A DNA stretch of 64,000 bases from Streptomyces cinerochromogenes (GCF_014648635.1 NZ_BMRM01000005.1:124001-188000), one strand, 5' to 3'. Counted from the stretch's first letter, positions 41,156-52,370 are shown. A program made the numbers and translations. Notes: generated by a model not told the origin, from the sequence alone.

Positions 41156-41320
41156 GGGCCCGGGGGCCGCGCAGCGCTGCCGCACGGTGGGCCAGGGGCC
41201 CGGGGCCGCACGGTGGGACACGGCCCTGGGCCCGCACAACGCTCCCGCACAGTGGGTCACGGTCCCGGGGCCGCACAGCGCTCCCGCACGGTGCGACAGG
41301 GCCCCGGGCCCGGGCTGGTC
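41156..41320. repeat. 39-bp imperfect tandem repeat downstream of dhaM
   Basis: About four units with the core GGGGCCGCACAGCGCTCCCG and CACGGTGGGACA fill the gap between dhaM and the convergent chitosanase gene. One unit is shortened. The array may act as terminator hairpins, because each unit contains GGGCCC-type stems. Confidence 0.75.
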
Positions 41321-42020
41321 AGTGCTTGGCGACGAAGAGCCGTGCCAGGCGCCGTCCCTCCGCGACCGCCGCCGCGTGGTCCTCGATGGGGCTGACCCGG
41401 GAGTTCCGGAAGACGATGTAGGTCACGCCCGAGGGCGCCCCGCCCTCGCGCGGGTCGGCGGGGATGCCGAGGCCGCGGGCGGTGGCGTAGGAGGCCTCGC
41501 CGATGACGTCCCGGGGACCGGTGTCGCCGACGACCGCGTACTGCACCCGGCCGCGGTAGAGGACGGCGGCGACGGAGCCTCCCCGTACGCCGTGAGCGCG
41601 GGGGTTCCAGCGGCGGCTCGGCGGCGGGACCACGATGTAGGGCAGGTTCTCGGCGCTGAGGTGCCTGCCGTCGGACTGCTGGAAGGCGGTGGTGGCGGCG
41701 AACACCGGGTCGGTGCGGCGGTTGCAGCGGGCGCTGGGCCGGCCGTCGCAGTCGATGTCCAGGTCGGCCTTCCAGAAGACGGCGTCGCGGGTGCCGCACA
41801 CGGGAACGGTCGCGGGGCTGCCGGCGTCGGTGCGGTAACGGCCCCGGGAGAGCCGGGTGCACGTGCCGGTCCGGGCCAGCAGGTCGGCGGCGGTGACCGC
41901 ACCGTCGTCTCGGGCCACGGGCCGCTCGCGGGGCGGGACGGCGGTGGCGGGGCCGGGCAGCGCCGTCGGGGCGATCAGGACGGCGCCGGCCGCGGCCAGG
42001 GTCAGCGACGGGACACGCAC
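41319..42020 (-). CDS. Secreted chitosanase, glycoside hydrolase family 75
   Basis: The 233-residue precursor has a signal peptide (VPSLTLAAAGAVLIAPTALPGPATA) and a GH75 domain. Supporting segments are AVFWKADLDIDCDGRPSARCNRRTDPVF, TAFQQSDGRHLSAENLPYIVVP, YAVVGDTGPRDVIGEASYATARGLGI and GVTYIVFRNSRVSPIEDHA. The Asp cluster in KADLDIDCDG and the acidic residue in GEASY are the family's conserved positions. It would hydrolyse chitosan outside the cell. GTG 42020 follows AGAGGG at nine bases. It diverges from a cell-surface FN3 lipoprotein gene. Confidence 0.87.
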   Translation of the reverse strand: MRVPSLTLAAAGAVLIAPTALPGPATAVPPRERPVARDDGAVTAADLLARTGTCTRLSRGRYRTDAGSPATVPVCGTRDAVFWKADLDIDCDGRPSARCNRRTDPVFAATTAFQQSDGRHLSAENLPYIVVPPPSRRWNPRAHGVRGGSVAAVLYRGRVQYAVVGDTGPRDVIGEASYATARGLGIPADPREGGAPSGVTYIVFRNSRVSPIEDHAAAVAEGRRLARLFVAKH

Positions 42021-42360
42021 GATGAGGGACCCTCTCGTCGGGGACAAGGCGAACGTGCAGCACACTGTGGTGCCGGTCCGGGCGCCCGGCCACGGGGGCC
42101 GCCGCCAAGGGGCCGGATGGAGCACGCGGCTGACACCCCGTAAGGGGACGGATAAGCCCACATGGCGGGTCGCGTGGGGACAACAGGGGCCGGGGGTCCG
42201 GCCGTACCCGCCCGGACCCCCCGGCCACCCGCGCCGGCGCGGGATCGGCGACGACAGCGTGTCCGCGCCACAGGCATGAACTTCCCTGCCCTCTCGGGTA
42301 GTTCAGCCGTAGGGAGGTTCAGCATACGTAAGGTCCGGCGATGGTCACCAACACGGCCCC

Positions 42361-42390
42361 TTGCTGTGGACCCACCCGTCGGGCCATATT
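42361..42390 (+). promoter_or_regulatory. Candidate promoter of the FN3 lipoprotein gene
   Basis: TTGCTG (42361-42366), an 18-bp spacer and CATATT (42385-42390) give a plausible housekeeping promoter 47 bp before the start. The -10 box is followed by the perfect palindrome GGTCCGGACC (42391-42400). Its half TACGTAAGGTCCGG recurs inverted at 42325-42338. The rest of the 416-bp gap (42021-42436) shows no gene. Confidence 0.45.
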
Positions 42391-42436
42391 GGTCCGGACC
42401 TTTACGTGCTGCCGAGGCCGTCCAGGAGGCACAGCC

Positions 42437-43411
42437 GTGCGACGCGTTCCCGTCCCGCTCGCGCTGGTCTGCGGATCGCTGCTGCTGGTGACGGCCTGCG
42501 GCTGGAGCCGGGCCGACGACGGCGGCGAGGGCCGGGCACCCGGGGCTCCGGCCGGGGTGACCGCCGCGGCGGGCAGTTCCACGAGCGTGCACGTGATGTG
42601 GAACGCGGCCCCGGGGTCTTCCGGGGTCCGTGGCTACGAGGTCTATCGCGGCACCACAAAAGTGGCCGAAGTACCGTCTTCCCGGCACATGGTGGACGTC
42701 ACCAGGCTCAGGCCGTCGACCATGTACGCCTTCACCGTGCGGGCGCGGGGCACCGAGGGCCGGCTGGGCCCGCCGAGCCGCGCGGTGCGGGCGCGGACAC
42801 CGGCCGCGACGGCGGCGGACCGGTCGGCACCGTCCCGGCCGGGGCCGACCGCCGGGCGGGCCGTGAGCAGCCGCGCGGCCCAGCTGAGCTGGGGCGCGTC
42901 CCGGGACGACCGGGGGGTGGTGTCGTACGACGTCTACCAGGGCGGGGTGAAGATCCACAGCGTCGGCGGGAACCAGACCGCCACCGTCGTCACCGGACTG
43001 CGCCCCGGCAGCCGGTACGTCTTCACGGTCCGGGCCCGGGACGCCGCCGACAACCTCTCCCCCGCCGGCGCGCCGGTCCGCCTCGCCACACCGGGCAGCG
43101 ACGACGGCCGCAGCACCGCGCCCACCGCCTTCACCGCCGCCACCCACCGCTCCGGCGGCGCCTTCTCCGTCGACCTCGCCTGGGACCCGCCGCGCACGGA
43201 CGGCGTGATCACCGAGTACCAGATCCAGCTGGACGGCACCGCGGTCACCTCGCTGGTCTGGGGCGGCACACCGCCGAGCGGCCGGGCCCGGAACAGCTTC
43301 TACGTGGGCACGGCCGCCGGTGAGGAACACCGGGTACGGCTGCGGGCGCGGCTGCCGGACGGCACCTGGGGCGGCTGGTCGGCGGAGCGGACCGTGACCA
43401 CGGGCGGCTGA
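42437..43411 (+). CDS. Lipoprotein with three fibronectin type III domains
   Basis: GTG 42437 follows AGGAGG at seven bases. The 324-residue protein has a lipoprotein signal (LALVCGSLLLVTAC, lipobox VTAC) and three FN3 repeats of about 90 residues. Supporting segments are VTAAAGSSTSVHVMWNAAPGSSGVRGYEVYRG, AQLSWGASRDDRGVVSYDVYQGG with TGLRPGSRYVFTVRARDAADNLS, and VDLAWDPPRTDGVITEYQIQLDG. It would be anchored to the outer face of the membrane. FN3 arrays in Streptomyces often accompany polysaccharide hydrolases, and a chitosanase gene diverges from it. No catalytic domain is present, so it is probably a binding protein. Confidence 0.88.
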   Translation: MRRVPVPLALVCGSLLLVTACGWSRADDGGEGRAPGAPAGVTAAAGSSTSVHVMWNAAPGSSGVRGYEVYRGTTKVAEVPSSRHMVDVTRLRPSTMYAFTVRARGTEGRLGPPSRAVRARTPAATAADRSAPSRPGPTAGRAVSSRAAQLSWGASRDDRGVVSYDVYQGGVKIHSVGGNQTATVVTGLRPGSRYVFTVRARDAADNLSPAGAPVRLATPGSDDGRSTAPTAFTAATHRSGGAFSVDLAWDPPRTDGVITEYQIQLDGTAVTSLVWGGTPPSGRARNSFYVGTAAGEEHRVRLRARLPDGTWGGWSAERTVTTGG

Positions 43412-43749
43412 CCGGCACGGCCGAGCTGTGCGACCGAGCTCTGCGGCCGAGTGGTGCGGCCGAGTGGTGGACCGACGCCGCCGACGGCCTCGCCCGCCGA
43501 TTCCGGGAGACCGGGAGGCGGGAGGCCGGCTTCTCGCCCGCCCTCGTCGGCGGATCGGTCCGCGACGCGCTGCCGCGCGGGTGCGCCGTGCCCCGGTGCG
43601 CCGGCCGGCGGAACCCGTCACCCGACCGGGTCCACCCCGCGTGCGCGCGGGTCCGGGGCCGCGTTGGCTGCGGTTGAGGCAGCACGGACGTTTCCGACCC
43701 TCGGCGGCGCATGGGACGTACCGCCAACCGTGCCGCCGGAGGCCAGCCC
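43412..43749. other. Intergenic region with short tandem repeats
   Basis: This 338-bp gap opens with about four copies of a 12-14 bp GCCGAGTGGTGCG-like unit (43418-43465). A stretch that is faintly protein-like in one frame follows, without a start or homology that I can recognise. No promoter stands out. Confidence 0.4.
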
Positions 43750-44298
43750 ATGGACAACTCGCGACTTCTGCTCCGCTCCGGCCTGACCCTGGCGGCCGCC
43801 GCCGCGCTCCCGGCCGCGCTGGCCGGGCCGTCCGCCGCGGTCTCGGGCATCTCGGTCAGCACCACCGGCTCCACGGTCTCGGTGGTCACCAGCGCGTGCA
43901 CCCAGATCAACGGCAGCTGGGGCACCGCGGCGCTGCTCACGAGCCGGCAGGCGAACTTCGCCCAGGGCCGGCAGGTGGCCCTGTCCGGCACCTCCGTCAG
44001 CCAGTCCGCCGCCTGGTCGTCGGTGAGCCCGGGGACGTACACCGTGGTCGTGGTCTGCTCCAGCGGCGCCACCGCGGGCAGCCAGTCGGTGATCGTCTCC
44101 GCGCCCGCGAGCCCCGCGAGGCCCACGATCTCCTCGACGTCCAGCCCCGCTCCGCCGCGCGGCGTGATGGGCGGTCTCGGCGGTGCGGCCCGCGACTACG
44201 GCCCGCTGACCATGGGCGTCGGCGGCGCCCTGGTCGGCGCCGGGATCGTGGCCACCGCCTGGGTGCTGCGCCGCCGCTCGAAGCCGTACCGGCTCTGA
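43750..44298 (+). CDS. Cell-surface protein with C-terminal membrane anchor
   Basis: The 182-residue protein starts at ATG 43750 behind GGAGG (spacing 7). It has an N-terminal signal peptide (LLLRSGLTLAAAAALPAALAGPSAAVSG) and a Ser/Thr/Val-rich extracellular domain with two cysteines (SACTQ, VVCSS). A Pro/Ser linker follows, then a C-terminal membrane helix (LTMGVGGALVGAGIVATAWVL) and the cytoplasmic RRRSKPYRL. No LPXTG sortase signal is visible. The arrangement is typical of conserved Streptomyces surface proteins of unknown function. Confidence 0.78.
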   Translation: MDNSRLLLRSGLTLAAAAALPAALAGPSAAVSGISVSTTGSTVSVVTSACTQINGSWGTAALLTSRQANFAQGRQVALSGTSVSQSAAWSSVSPGTYTVVVVCSSGATAGSQSVIVSAPASPARPTISSTSSPAPPRGVMGGLGGAARDYGPLTMGVGGALVGAGIVATAWVLRRRSKPYRL

Positions 44299-44299
44299 G

Positions 44300-44857
44300 T
44301 CAGCCCTGTTCCCGCTCCCGGCCGGGCAGTTCCGCGAACTCCGCCAGGGCGTGCGTGAGCCACTGGGTCCAGAAGGTCTCCAGGTCGATGCCGGCCCGCA
44401 GGACCAGGTGGCGCAGCCGGTCCTCGGGGGTGTCCCGTTCCGGCGGGAAGTCGCGCTCCTCGATCTCCTGGTACTCGGCCAGCTGCCGCCGGTGCAGCTG
44501 GAGATGGCGGCGGAGGTCGGCCTCCAGGCCCGCGGTGCCGACCACGGCCGCCGCGCGCAGCCGGAGCAGGAGCGGGTCCCGGAGGATCTTGGGGTCCTGC
44601 GCGGCGGCGGTCCAGCGGGCCAGTTCGGCGCGGCCCGCGGGCAGGACCTCGTAGCTCTTCTTCTGCCCGCGGGCCGGCTGGGCGGACGGCAGCACGCGGA
44701 TGAGGCCCTCGGCCTCCAGCTTCCCCAGCTCGCGGTAGATCTGCTGGTGCGTCGCCGACCAGAAGTAGCCGATCGACTTGTCGAACCGGCGGGTCAGCTC
44801 CAGCCCCGACGAGGGCTTTTCCAGCAGGGCGGTGAGGATCGCGTGCGGGAGTGACAT
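44300..44857 (-). CDS. PadR-family transcriptional regulator
   Basis: The 185-residue protein has an N-terminal PadR winged helix: HAILTALLEKPSSGLELTRRFDKSIGYFWSATHQQIYRELGKLEAEGLI with the wing KKSYEVLPAGRAELARW. A C-terminal helical dimerisation domain follows, LRRHLQLHRRQLAEYQEIEERDF. It follows fadH by 40 bp in the same direction, so it is probably the last gene of that operon. It may repress it through the TGCAACTAGTTGCA palindrome in front of fadH. Its ligand could be an unsaturated acyl-CoA or aromatic acid. Confidence 0.9.
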   Translation of the reverse strand: MSLPHAILTALLEKPSSGLELTRRFDKSIGYFWSATHQQIYRELGKLEAEGLIRVLPSAQPARGQKKSYEVLPAGRAELARWTAAAQDPKILRDPLLLRLRAAAVVGTAGLEADLRRHLQLHRRQLAEYQEIEERDFPPERDTPEDRLRHLVLRAGIDLETFWTQWLTHALAEFAELPGREREQG

Positions 44858-44897
44858 GGGCTCATCCTAGGGACCGCGTCCGCGGCCCCCGCGGTGC

Positions 44898-47489
<2,592 letters not shown>

Positions 47490-47864
47490 TCAGCGGCTCT
47501 CCAGGCGCAGGTGCAGGTCCCGCTCCTGGTCGCCGGAGGCCGTGCAGGTCTCCTGCACGCTGAACATCGAGTCCAGGGTGTGGCGGAAGCGCTCCACCGC
47601 CCAGTAGCTGCCCTGCACGTCCGCCTGGACGGGGGATCCGAGGTGGACGGGCGGGCAGCCCCCGCCGCGGGCGTCCGCGACGTCGTACGTGCCGAGCCAC
47701 ACCATCGGACGCGTCTCGTGGAGTTGCTGCGGTACCTCCTCGGGCGCCCGGTCGGAGGCGAAGCAGGCGCTGAGCGCTTCGAAGACGAGCCGGGCGTCGT
47801 CCTTGGAATATCCGCTGATCTCCACCGAGACGGTTTCCGGGTGCGACCGCTCCGTGTCTGCCAT
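47490..47864 (-). CDS. Conserved hypothetical protein
   Basis: The 124-residue soluble protein starts MADTERSHPETVSVEISGYSKDDARLVFEALSACFASD and ends HTLDSMFSVQETCTASGDQERDLHLRLESR, with WLGTYDV in the middle. It has no signal peptide or membrane segment. The sequence looks genuinely coding (acidic and balanced, unlike the shadow frames), and such proteins are common in Streptomyces, but I do not recognise a family. AAAGGAG stands before ATG 47864. It ends four bases from the convergent tautomerase gene. Confidence 0.72.
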   Translation of the reverse strand: MADTERSHPETVSVEISGYSKDDARLVFEALSACFASDRAPEEVPQQLHETRPMVWLGTYDVADARGGGCPPVHLGSPVQADVQGSYWAVERFRHTLDSMFSVQETCTASGDQERDLHLRLESR

Positions 47865-47961
47865 TGATCGCTCCTTTCATGGCCGCGCTGCGAGGGAACG
47901 GAGTACCCCGCCGCACCGCGTCCATCCCCTCAGCAAAGCACCACCGGCCGCCGGGCACACC

Positions 47962-48843
47962 TCAGCCGCGGGAGAACTTGTACGTCTTGCTGTCCGTCAG
48001 CACGCAGAAGCCCGGCGAGATCACGATCACGCGCAGGGTGCCGGTGCGGCGGTCGTAGTCGATGCCCTCCGCCTCGAACGCGCCCGAGCAGGAGCTGCGC
48101 AGCGGCAGCCGGCGCAGCCCGGTGACATGGCCGGAGACGTCCGAGGTGCCGTTCGGCGCGGCCGACAGGTCGATCTGGAGCAGCGGTTTGGTGATCCCGA
48201 AGAGACTGCCCTCCGGGTCGTCGGAGGAGCACAGCAGGGTGGTCGGGCCGGAGAAGTCGCAGCCCTGGACGTCACGGACGGCGTGGTCGAGGCGGACGGT
48301 CGAGGCCTGCGGGAGGTTCTCCGCGGGCGAGGTGGAGGGGTTGACGCCCGGGGTCGGGAAGACGAGCAGGCGGGTCATGGTGCCCCACTCGCCGGACAGC
48401 ATCCACTGGCCGTCGGGCGAGACGGCGACCCAGGAGTTGTTCAGCGCCTCGCCCGCGCCGAGCGTGTGGACGTACTCCGACCAGGTGCCGCCGGGCGCGC
48501 GCACGCGGAACATCTTGGAGTTGCCGGAGTCCCGCTGGTAGGGCTCGATGGAGTGGCCGTCGTACGAGGTGTCGGGGTCGCCGACGTGGTTCCAGCCGCG
48601 GCTGGAGACGCCGAGGGGGATGGTGCCGATGCCGGTGTAGTGGTTGGGGCTGCCCGCGGGCACCTCCACGGAGGTCAGGCCCTGGCTCTCGGTCAGCGGG
48701 TCGGCGCGGTCGGAGCCGGTCTCGGTCCAGACGTCGGCCGCACCCGCGGGCGTGGGCGCGGCGAGGGACACGACGGCGGCGGTGGCGAGGGTGACGAGTC
48801 CGGCGAGGACTGCGTGACAGCGTTGCCGGGCGGACGCGGGCAT
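47962..48843 (-). CDS. Secreted protein of unknown function, possibly beta-propeller-like
   Basis: The 293-residue protein has a signal peptide (VLAGLVTLATAAVVSLAAPTPAGAA). Its mature region contains repeated strand-turn units such as NNSWVAVSPDGQWMLSGEWGTMTRLLVFPTPG, CDFSGPTTLLCSSDDPEGSLFGITKPLLQIDLSAA and AEGIDYDRRTGTLRVIVISP. These suggest an extracellular beta-propeller or sandwich. Several cysteines are spaced for disulfides. No catalytic motif is recognised. ATG 48843 has GAGGAG six bases upstream. It diverges from the SpoIIE-type phosphatase gene. Confidence 0.78.
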   Translation of the reverse strand: MPASARQRCHAVLAGLVTLATAAVVSLAAPTPAGAADVWTETGSDRADPLTESQGLTSVEVPAGSPNHYTGIGTIPLGVSSRGWNHVGDPDTSYDGHSIEPYQRDSGNSKMFRVRAPGGTWSEYVHTLGAGEALNNSWVAVSPDGQWMLSGEWGTMTRLLVFPTPGVNPSTSPAENLPQASTVRLDHAVRDVQGCDFSGPTTLLCSSDDPEGSLFGITKPLLQIDLSAAPNGTSDVSGHVTGLRRLPLRSSCSGAFEAEGIDYDRRTGTLRVIVISPGFCVLTDSKTYKFSRG

Positions 48844-49164
48844 GGCCGACTCCTCGGACGGGGCGTGGGGGTGGCACTCGGTCGGCGGACAGTCTGGCGT
48901 GGCGTGCTGGTCATGTACAGGCCAATCACGCACCCTGTGTGTGAACTCTCACGGCCCGCCGGACATCGCTGTACGGTCTGGGCAGGGGCCCCGCGACGCG
49001 CGCGGCCGCGGCGCGGCGGCTTCGGCGGACGCTCCGCGCCGGGGTGAGAGATGGTGGAGGTAGTCGGGCACAGGCGTCGGAGAGTCGGGTGTGAGCGCGG
49101 TAGAACAAGGGGAGTCGGCACGGGGGACGGCGTGCCGTGCGGACGGGCGAGGGCGGTGCGTGGC
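48844..49164. other. Divergent intergenic region
   Basis: A 321-bp gap between the secreted protein and the phosphatase gene. It includes GTGTGTGAACTCTCAC near 48938-48953, a possible short inverted element, but no gene and no clear promoter pair. Confidence 0.35.
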
Positions 49165-51243
49165 ATGAGTGCAGCCGAGGCTCCGGCGATGGAGAGCGGC
49201 GAACCCGCCCGCGGGCCGGTGCCCCCGGGCGGGCTGCTCGACGTCCTGGGCGTGGCGTCCGTGGTGCTGGACACCGACGGCCGGATCGTGTTGTGGAGCC
49301 CGCAGGCGGAGGAGCTGTTCGGCTACACCGCCGCGGAGGCCCTCGGCCAGTACGCCGCCCGGCTCATGGTGCACGAACGGCACAGCCGGCTGGTCGGCCA
49401 GCTCTTCGCCGACGTGATGCGCACGGGGCAGAGCTGGGCCGGCGGCTTCCCGGTCCGGCACAAGGACGGCAGCACCCGTCTGGTGGAGTTCCGCAACATG
49501 CGGCTGCTGGACGACCGCGGCGACGTGTACGCGCTCGGACTCGCCGCCGACCAGTCGACCGTACGGCGGCTGGAGCAGGACGTGGCGCTGTCCGAGCGCA
49601 TGGTGAAGCAGTCACCGATCGGATACGCCGTGCTCGACACCGAGCTGCGGTTCGTGTCGGTCAACCCGGCGCTGGAGAGGATCAACGGGGTGCCGGCCGC
49701 CGAGCACGTGGGCCGGACGCTGCGCGAGGTGCTGCCGACGCTGGACGCCTCTCCCGTGGAGGCCGCCGCCCGGCGGGTCCTGGAGACCGGGACGCCCCTG
49801 ATCGACGAGACGCTGGTCGGCCGTACCCCCGCCGACCCGGAGGAGGACCACACCTGGGCGCACTCGCTGTACCGGCTGGAGGACGCGACGGGCACGGTGC
49901 TGGGCGTGGCGGTCTCGATGGTCGACATCACCGAGCAGCACCGGGCGTCCGTCGAGGCGGAGGCCGCGCGGCGCCGGCTCGCGGTCATCGCGGACGCCTC
50001 CGCCCGGATCGGGACCACGCTCGAGCTGGAGCGCACCGCCTGCGAGCTGGCCGAGGTCGCCGTACCGGAGCTGGCGGACGTCGCGGCCGTGGACCTGCTG
50101 GACGCGGTGGTCGACGGCCGGCAGAGCACCCTGGGCCCCTCGGAGGCCGCCGTGATCCGGGCGCTCGCGCTGCGTCCGGCGGACGGCACCGACGCCGTGC
50201 GCGCCGCCGACCCGCCCGGCCAGATCGCCCGGTACGCGCCCGACCGCCTGGTCACCGAGTGCGTGCGCACCGGCGAGGCGGTGCTGGTGCCGCACGTCAA
50301 GGACGAGGACCTGCCGCGCATCGCCCGTTCCCCGGAGGCCGCCGTCCTGCTCGGCCGGGCGGGCCTGCACTCGTATCTGGCGGTGCCGCTGATCGCGCGC
50401 GGCGAGGTGCTGGGCGCGCTCGACCTCAAGCGCACCCGCAATCCGGTGCCCTTCGGCGAGGACGACGTCCTGCTGGCGCGGGAGCTGGCCGCCCGGGCGG
50501 CCGTGCAGATCGACAACGCGCGCTGGTACCAGAACGCCCGCGACACCGCCCTCACCCTGCAGCGCAGCCTGCTGCCCGGTCACCCCCCGGTCACCACCGG
50601 CCTGGAGGTGGCCTCCCGCTACCAGCCGGCGGGAGCCACCATCGAGGTCGGTGGGGACTGGTTCGACGTCATCCCGCTGGAGGGCGGCAAGGCCGCGCTC
50701 GTCGTGGGTGACGTGATGGGCAGCGGGATCAGTGCCGCCGCCACGATGGGCCGGCTGCGCACCGCGACGACCACGCTGGCCGCCCTGGGCCTGGACCCGG
50801 CCCGGCTGCTGGAGCACCTGGACAAGACGACCTCGGCGCTGGACCACTCCATCGCCACCTGCGCGTACGCGGTCCACGACCCGCATCTGCGCCAGTGCCG
50901 GATCGCCAACGCCGGCCACCTGCCGCCGGTCCGGGTACGGCCCGGCCGCCCGGCGGAGCTGCTGGACCTGCCCACGGGGGTGCCGCTGGGGGTGGGCGGG
51001 GTCGCCTTCTCCACCGTCACGGTCGACTTCGAACCGGGCGACGAGCTGGTGTTCTACACCGACGGTCTGGTGGAGACCCGCAGCCACTCGCTGGACGAGC
51101 GCCTGGCCACCCTGCTGTCCCTGCTGGACGACCCGGCCCGTCCGCTGGAGGAGGCCTGCGACCTCCTCCTGCGCACGCTGCACCACCCGGACAACCACGA
51201 CGACGTGGCCCTGCTCATCGCCCGGGCACAGCCGCTGCCGTGA
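49165..51243 (+). CDS. PAS-PAS-GAF-SpoIIE serine phosphatase
   Basis: The 692-residue sensor phosphatase has two PAS domains: about 23-130 (GVASVVLDTDGRIVLWSPQAEELFGYTAAEALGQ) and about 145-262 (SPIGYAVLDTELRFVSVNPALERINGVPAAEHVGRTL, ending MVDITEQHR). A GAF domain lies at about 272-430 (LHSYLAVPLIARGEVLGALDLKR). The C-terminal PP2C/SpoIIE domain lies at about 455-690 (LQRSLLPGHPP, YQPAGATIEVGGDWFDVIPL, VVGDVMGSGISAAATMGRLR, FYTDGLVE, DDVALLIAR). Such proteins dephosphorylate anti-sigma-factor antagonists with STAS domains. ATG 49165 is chosen; GTG 49156 is possible. Confidence 0.92.
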   Translation: MSAAEAPAMESGEPARGPVPPGGLLDVLGVASVVLDTDGRIVLWSPQAEELFGYTAAEALGQYAARLMVHERHSRLVGQLFADVMRTGQSWAGGFPVRHKDGSTRLVEFRNMRLLDDRGDVYALGLAADQSTVRRLEQDVALSERMVKQSPIGYAVLDTELRFVSVNPALERINGVPAAEHVGRTLREVLPTLDASPVEAAARRVLETGTPLIDETLVGRTPADPEEDHTWAHSLYRLEDATGTVLGVAVSMVDITEQHRASVEAEAARRRLAVIADASARIGTTLELERTACELAEVAVPELADVAAVDLLDAVVDGRQSTLGPSEAAVIRALALRPADGTDAVRAADPPGQIARYAPDRLVTECVRTGEAVLVPHVKDEDLPRIARSPEAAVLLGRAGLHSYLAVPLIARGEVLGALDLKRTRNPVPFGEDDVLLARELAARAAVQIDNARWYQNARDTALTLQRSLLPGHPPVTTGLEVASRYQPAGATIEVGGDWFDVIPLEGGKAALVVGDVMGSGISAAATMGRLRTATTTLAALGLDPARLLEHLDKTTSALDHSIATCAYAVHDPHLRQCRIANAGHLPPVRVRPGRPAELLDLPTGVPLGVGGVAFSTVTVDFEPGDELVFYTDGLVETRSHSLDERLATLLSLLDDPARPLEEACDLLLRTLHHPDNHDDVALLIARAQPLP

Positions 51244-51271
51244 CGGCCCGTGCGGTCCCAGCGGCCCTCAG

Positions 51272-51307
51272 GGCTCAGCGGCTCAGCGGCTCAGCGGCTC
51301 AGCGGCT
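51272..51307. repeat. 8-bp tandem repeat (GGCTCAGC)n across the sigma-factor stop codon
   Basis: Four perfect GGCTCAGC copies plus a partial copy lie between the convergent phosphatase and ECF41 genes. On the minus strand they include the ECF41 stop and last codons, so copy-number change would alter the C terminus. Confidence 0.85.
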
Positions 51308-52198
51308 CACGGCGGTCGCCCGTTCCATCCGGGTGAGCTTCTCGGGGTTGCGCACGGTGTAGATGCCGGTGACGCGGCCGTCGTCCATGCGCAGCGCCAC
51401 GACCAGGTCGATCTCCCCGTCGACCCGCAGGATCAGCGCGGGGTGGCCGTTGACCTCGGTCCGCTGCACCGTCGAGACGGGGCCCCACACCGCCACGCCG
51501 GCGGCCAGCAGGCGGCCCACCTTCTCGGCGCCGACGACGGGCCGCGGCATCGCCTGTTTGACGCCGCCGCCGTCGCTCAGGGCGACGACGTCCGGGGCGA
51601 GGAGGTCGAGCAGGCCCTGCAGATCGCCCGTCTCGACCGCCCGCTGGAAGGCTCCGAGCGCGGCCCGGGTCTCGGCCGCCGAGACGGCACCGCGCGGGCG
51701 GCGCGCGGCGACGTGGGCGCGCGCCCGGTGGGCGATCTGGCGGACCGCGGGAAGGCTCTTGCCGACGGCTTCGGCGATCTCGTCGTAGCCGAGGTCGAAG
51801 ACGTCGCGCAGCACGAACACCGCCCGCTCGGCGGGTCCCAGCGTCTCCAGGACGAGCATCATCGCCAGGGAGATGCTGTCGGCCAGTTCCACGTCCTCGG
51901 CCACGTCCGGCGCGGTCAGCAGCGGCTCGGGCAGCCAGGGGCCGACGTACGACTCCTTGCGCCGGCCGAGCACGCGCAGCCGGCCGAGCGCCTGCCGGGT
52001 GGTGATCCGGACCAGGTACGCGCGCCGGTCCCGGACCGCGGAGAGGTCGACGCCGGCCCAGCGCAACCAGGTCTCCTGCAACACGTCCTCCGCGTCCGCG
52101 GCCGATCCGAGCAGTTCGTAGGCGACGGTGAACAGCAGGTTGCGGTGGGTGACGAACGCCTCGGTGGCGGGGTCGGGACGGTGGCCGTCCTCGCTCAT
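51299..52198 (-). CDS. ECF41-type RNA polymerase sigma factor (SigJ-like)
   Basis: The 299-residue protein has sigma2 (FVTHRNLLFTVAYELLGSAADAEDVLQETWLRW), sigma4 (ERAVFVLRDVFDLGYDEIAEAVGKSLPAVRQIAHRAR) and a C-terminal SnoaL-like domain. The three ECF41 signatures are present: WLPEP at 88-92, DGGGV at 209-213 and NPEKL at 284-288. In this family the fused C-terminal domain replaces an anti-sigma factor, and the segment after NPEKL controls activity. ATG 52198 follows GGGAG at six bases. A matching ECF41 promoter lies upstream, so it is probably autoregulated. Its usual flavoprotein partner is decayed next door. Confidence 0.93.
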   Translation of the reverse strand: MSEDGHRPDPATEAFVTHRNLLFTVAYELLGSAADAEDVLQETWLRWAGVDLSAVRDRRAYLVRITTRQALGRLRVLGRRKESYVGPWLPEPLLTAPDVAEDVELADSISLAMMLVLETLGPAERAVFVLRDVFDLGYDEIAEAVGKSLPAVRQIAHRARAHVAARRPRGAVSAAETRAALGAFQRAVETGDLQGLLDLLAPDVVALSDGGGVKQAMPRPVVGAEKVGRLLAAGVAVWGPVSTVQRTEVNGHPALILRVDGEIDLVVALRMDDGRVTGIYTVRNPEKLTRMERATAVSR

Positions 52199-52240
52199 GC
52201 TCGGCTCCCGGATCTTCGCTCGTGAATGTGCCGCACATAC

Positions 52241-52267
52241 GACGCCCGGCCCCGCCGTTCCATGACA
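52241..52267 (-). promoter_or_regulatory. ECF41-type autoregulatory promoter
   Basis: On the minus strand TGTCATG (52267-52261), a 16-bp spacer and CGTC (52244-52241) match the ECF41 promoter pattern (TGTCACA-like -35 and CGTC -10). They lie about 43 bp before the sigma-factor start. Confidence 0.7.
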
Positions 52268-52370
52268 CGCCCGGCATGTGAGACACGCCACACCGAAGGG
52301 TCATCAGATCCGCCCCCCGGCACCTCCTGACCGGCCGGTCACACGGACATCCGACAGGACGCCGGGGACG

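Noticed and set aside
43420..43677. A protein-like frame after the FN3 lipoprotein gene
   Set aside because: It has no start or ribosome site, begins in short tandem repeats and matches no family I recognise. It is left as intergenic.
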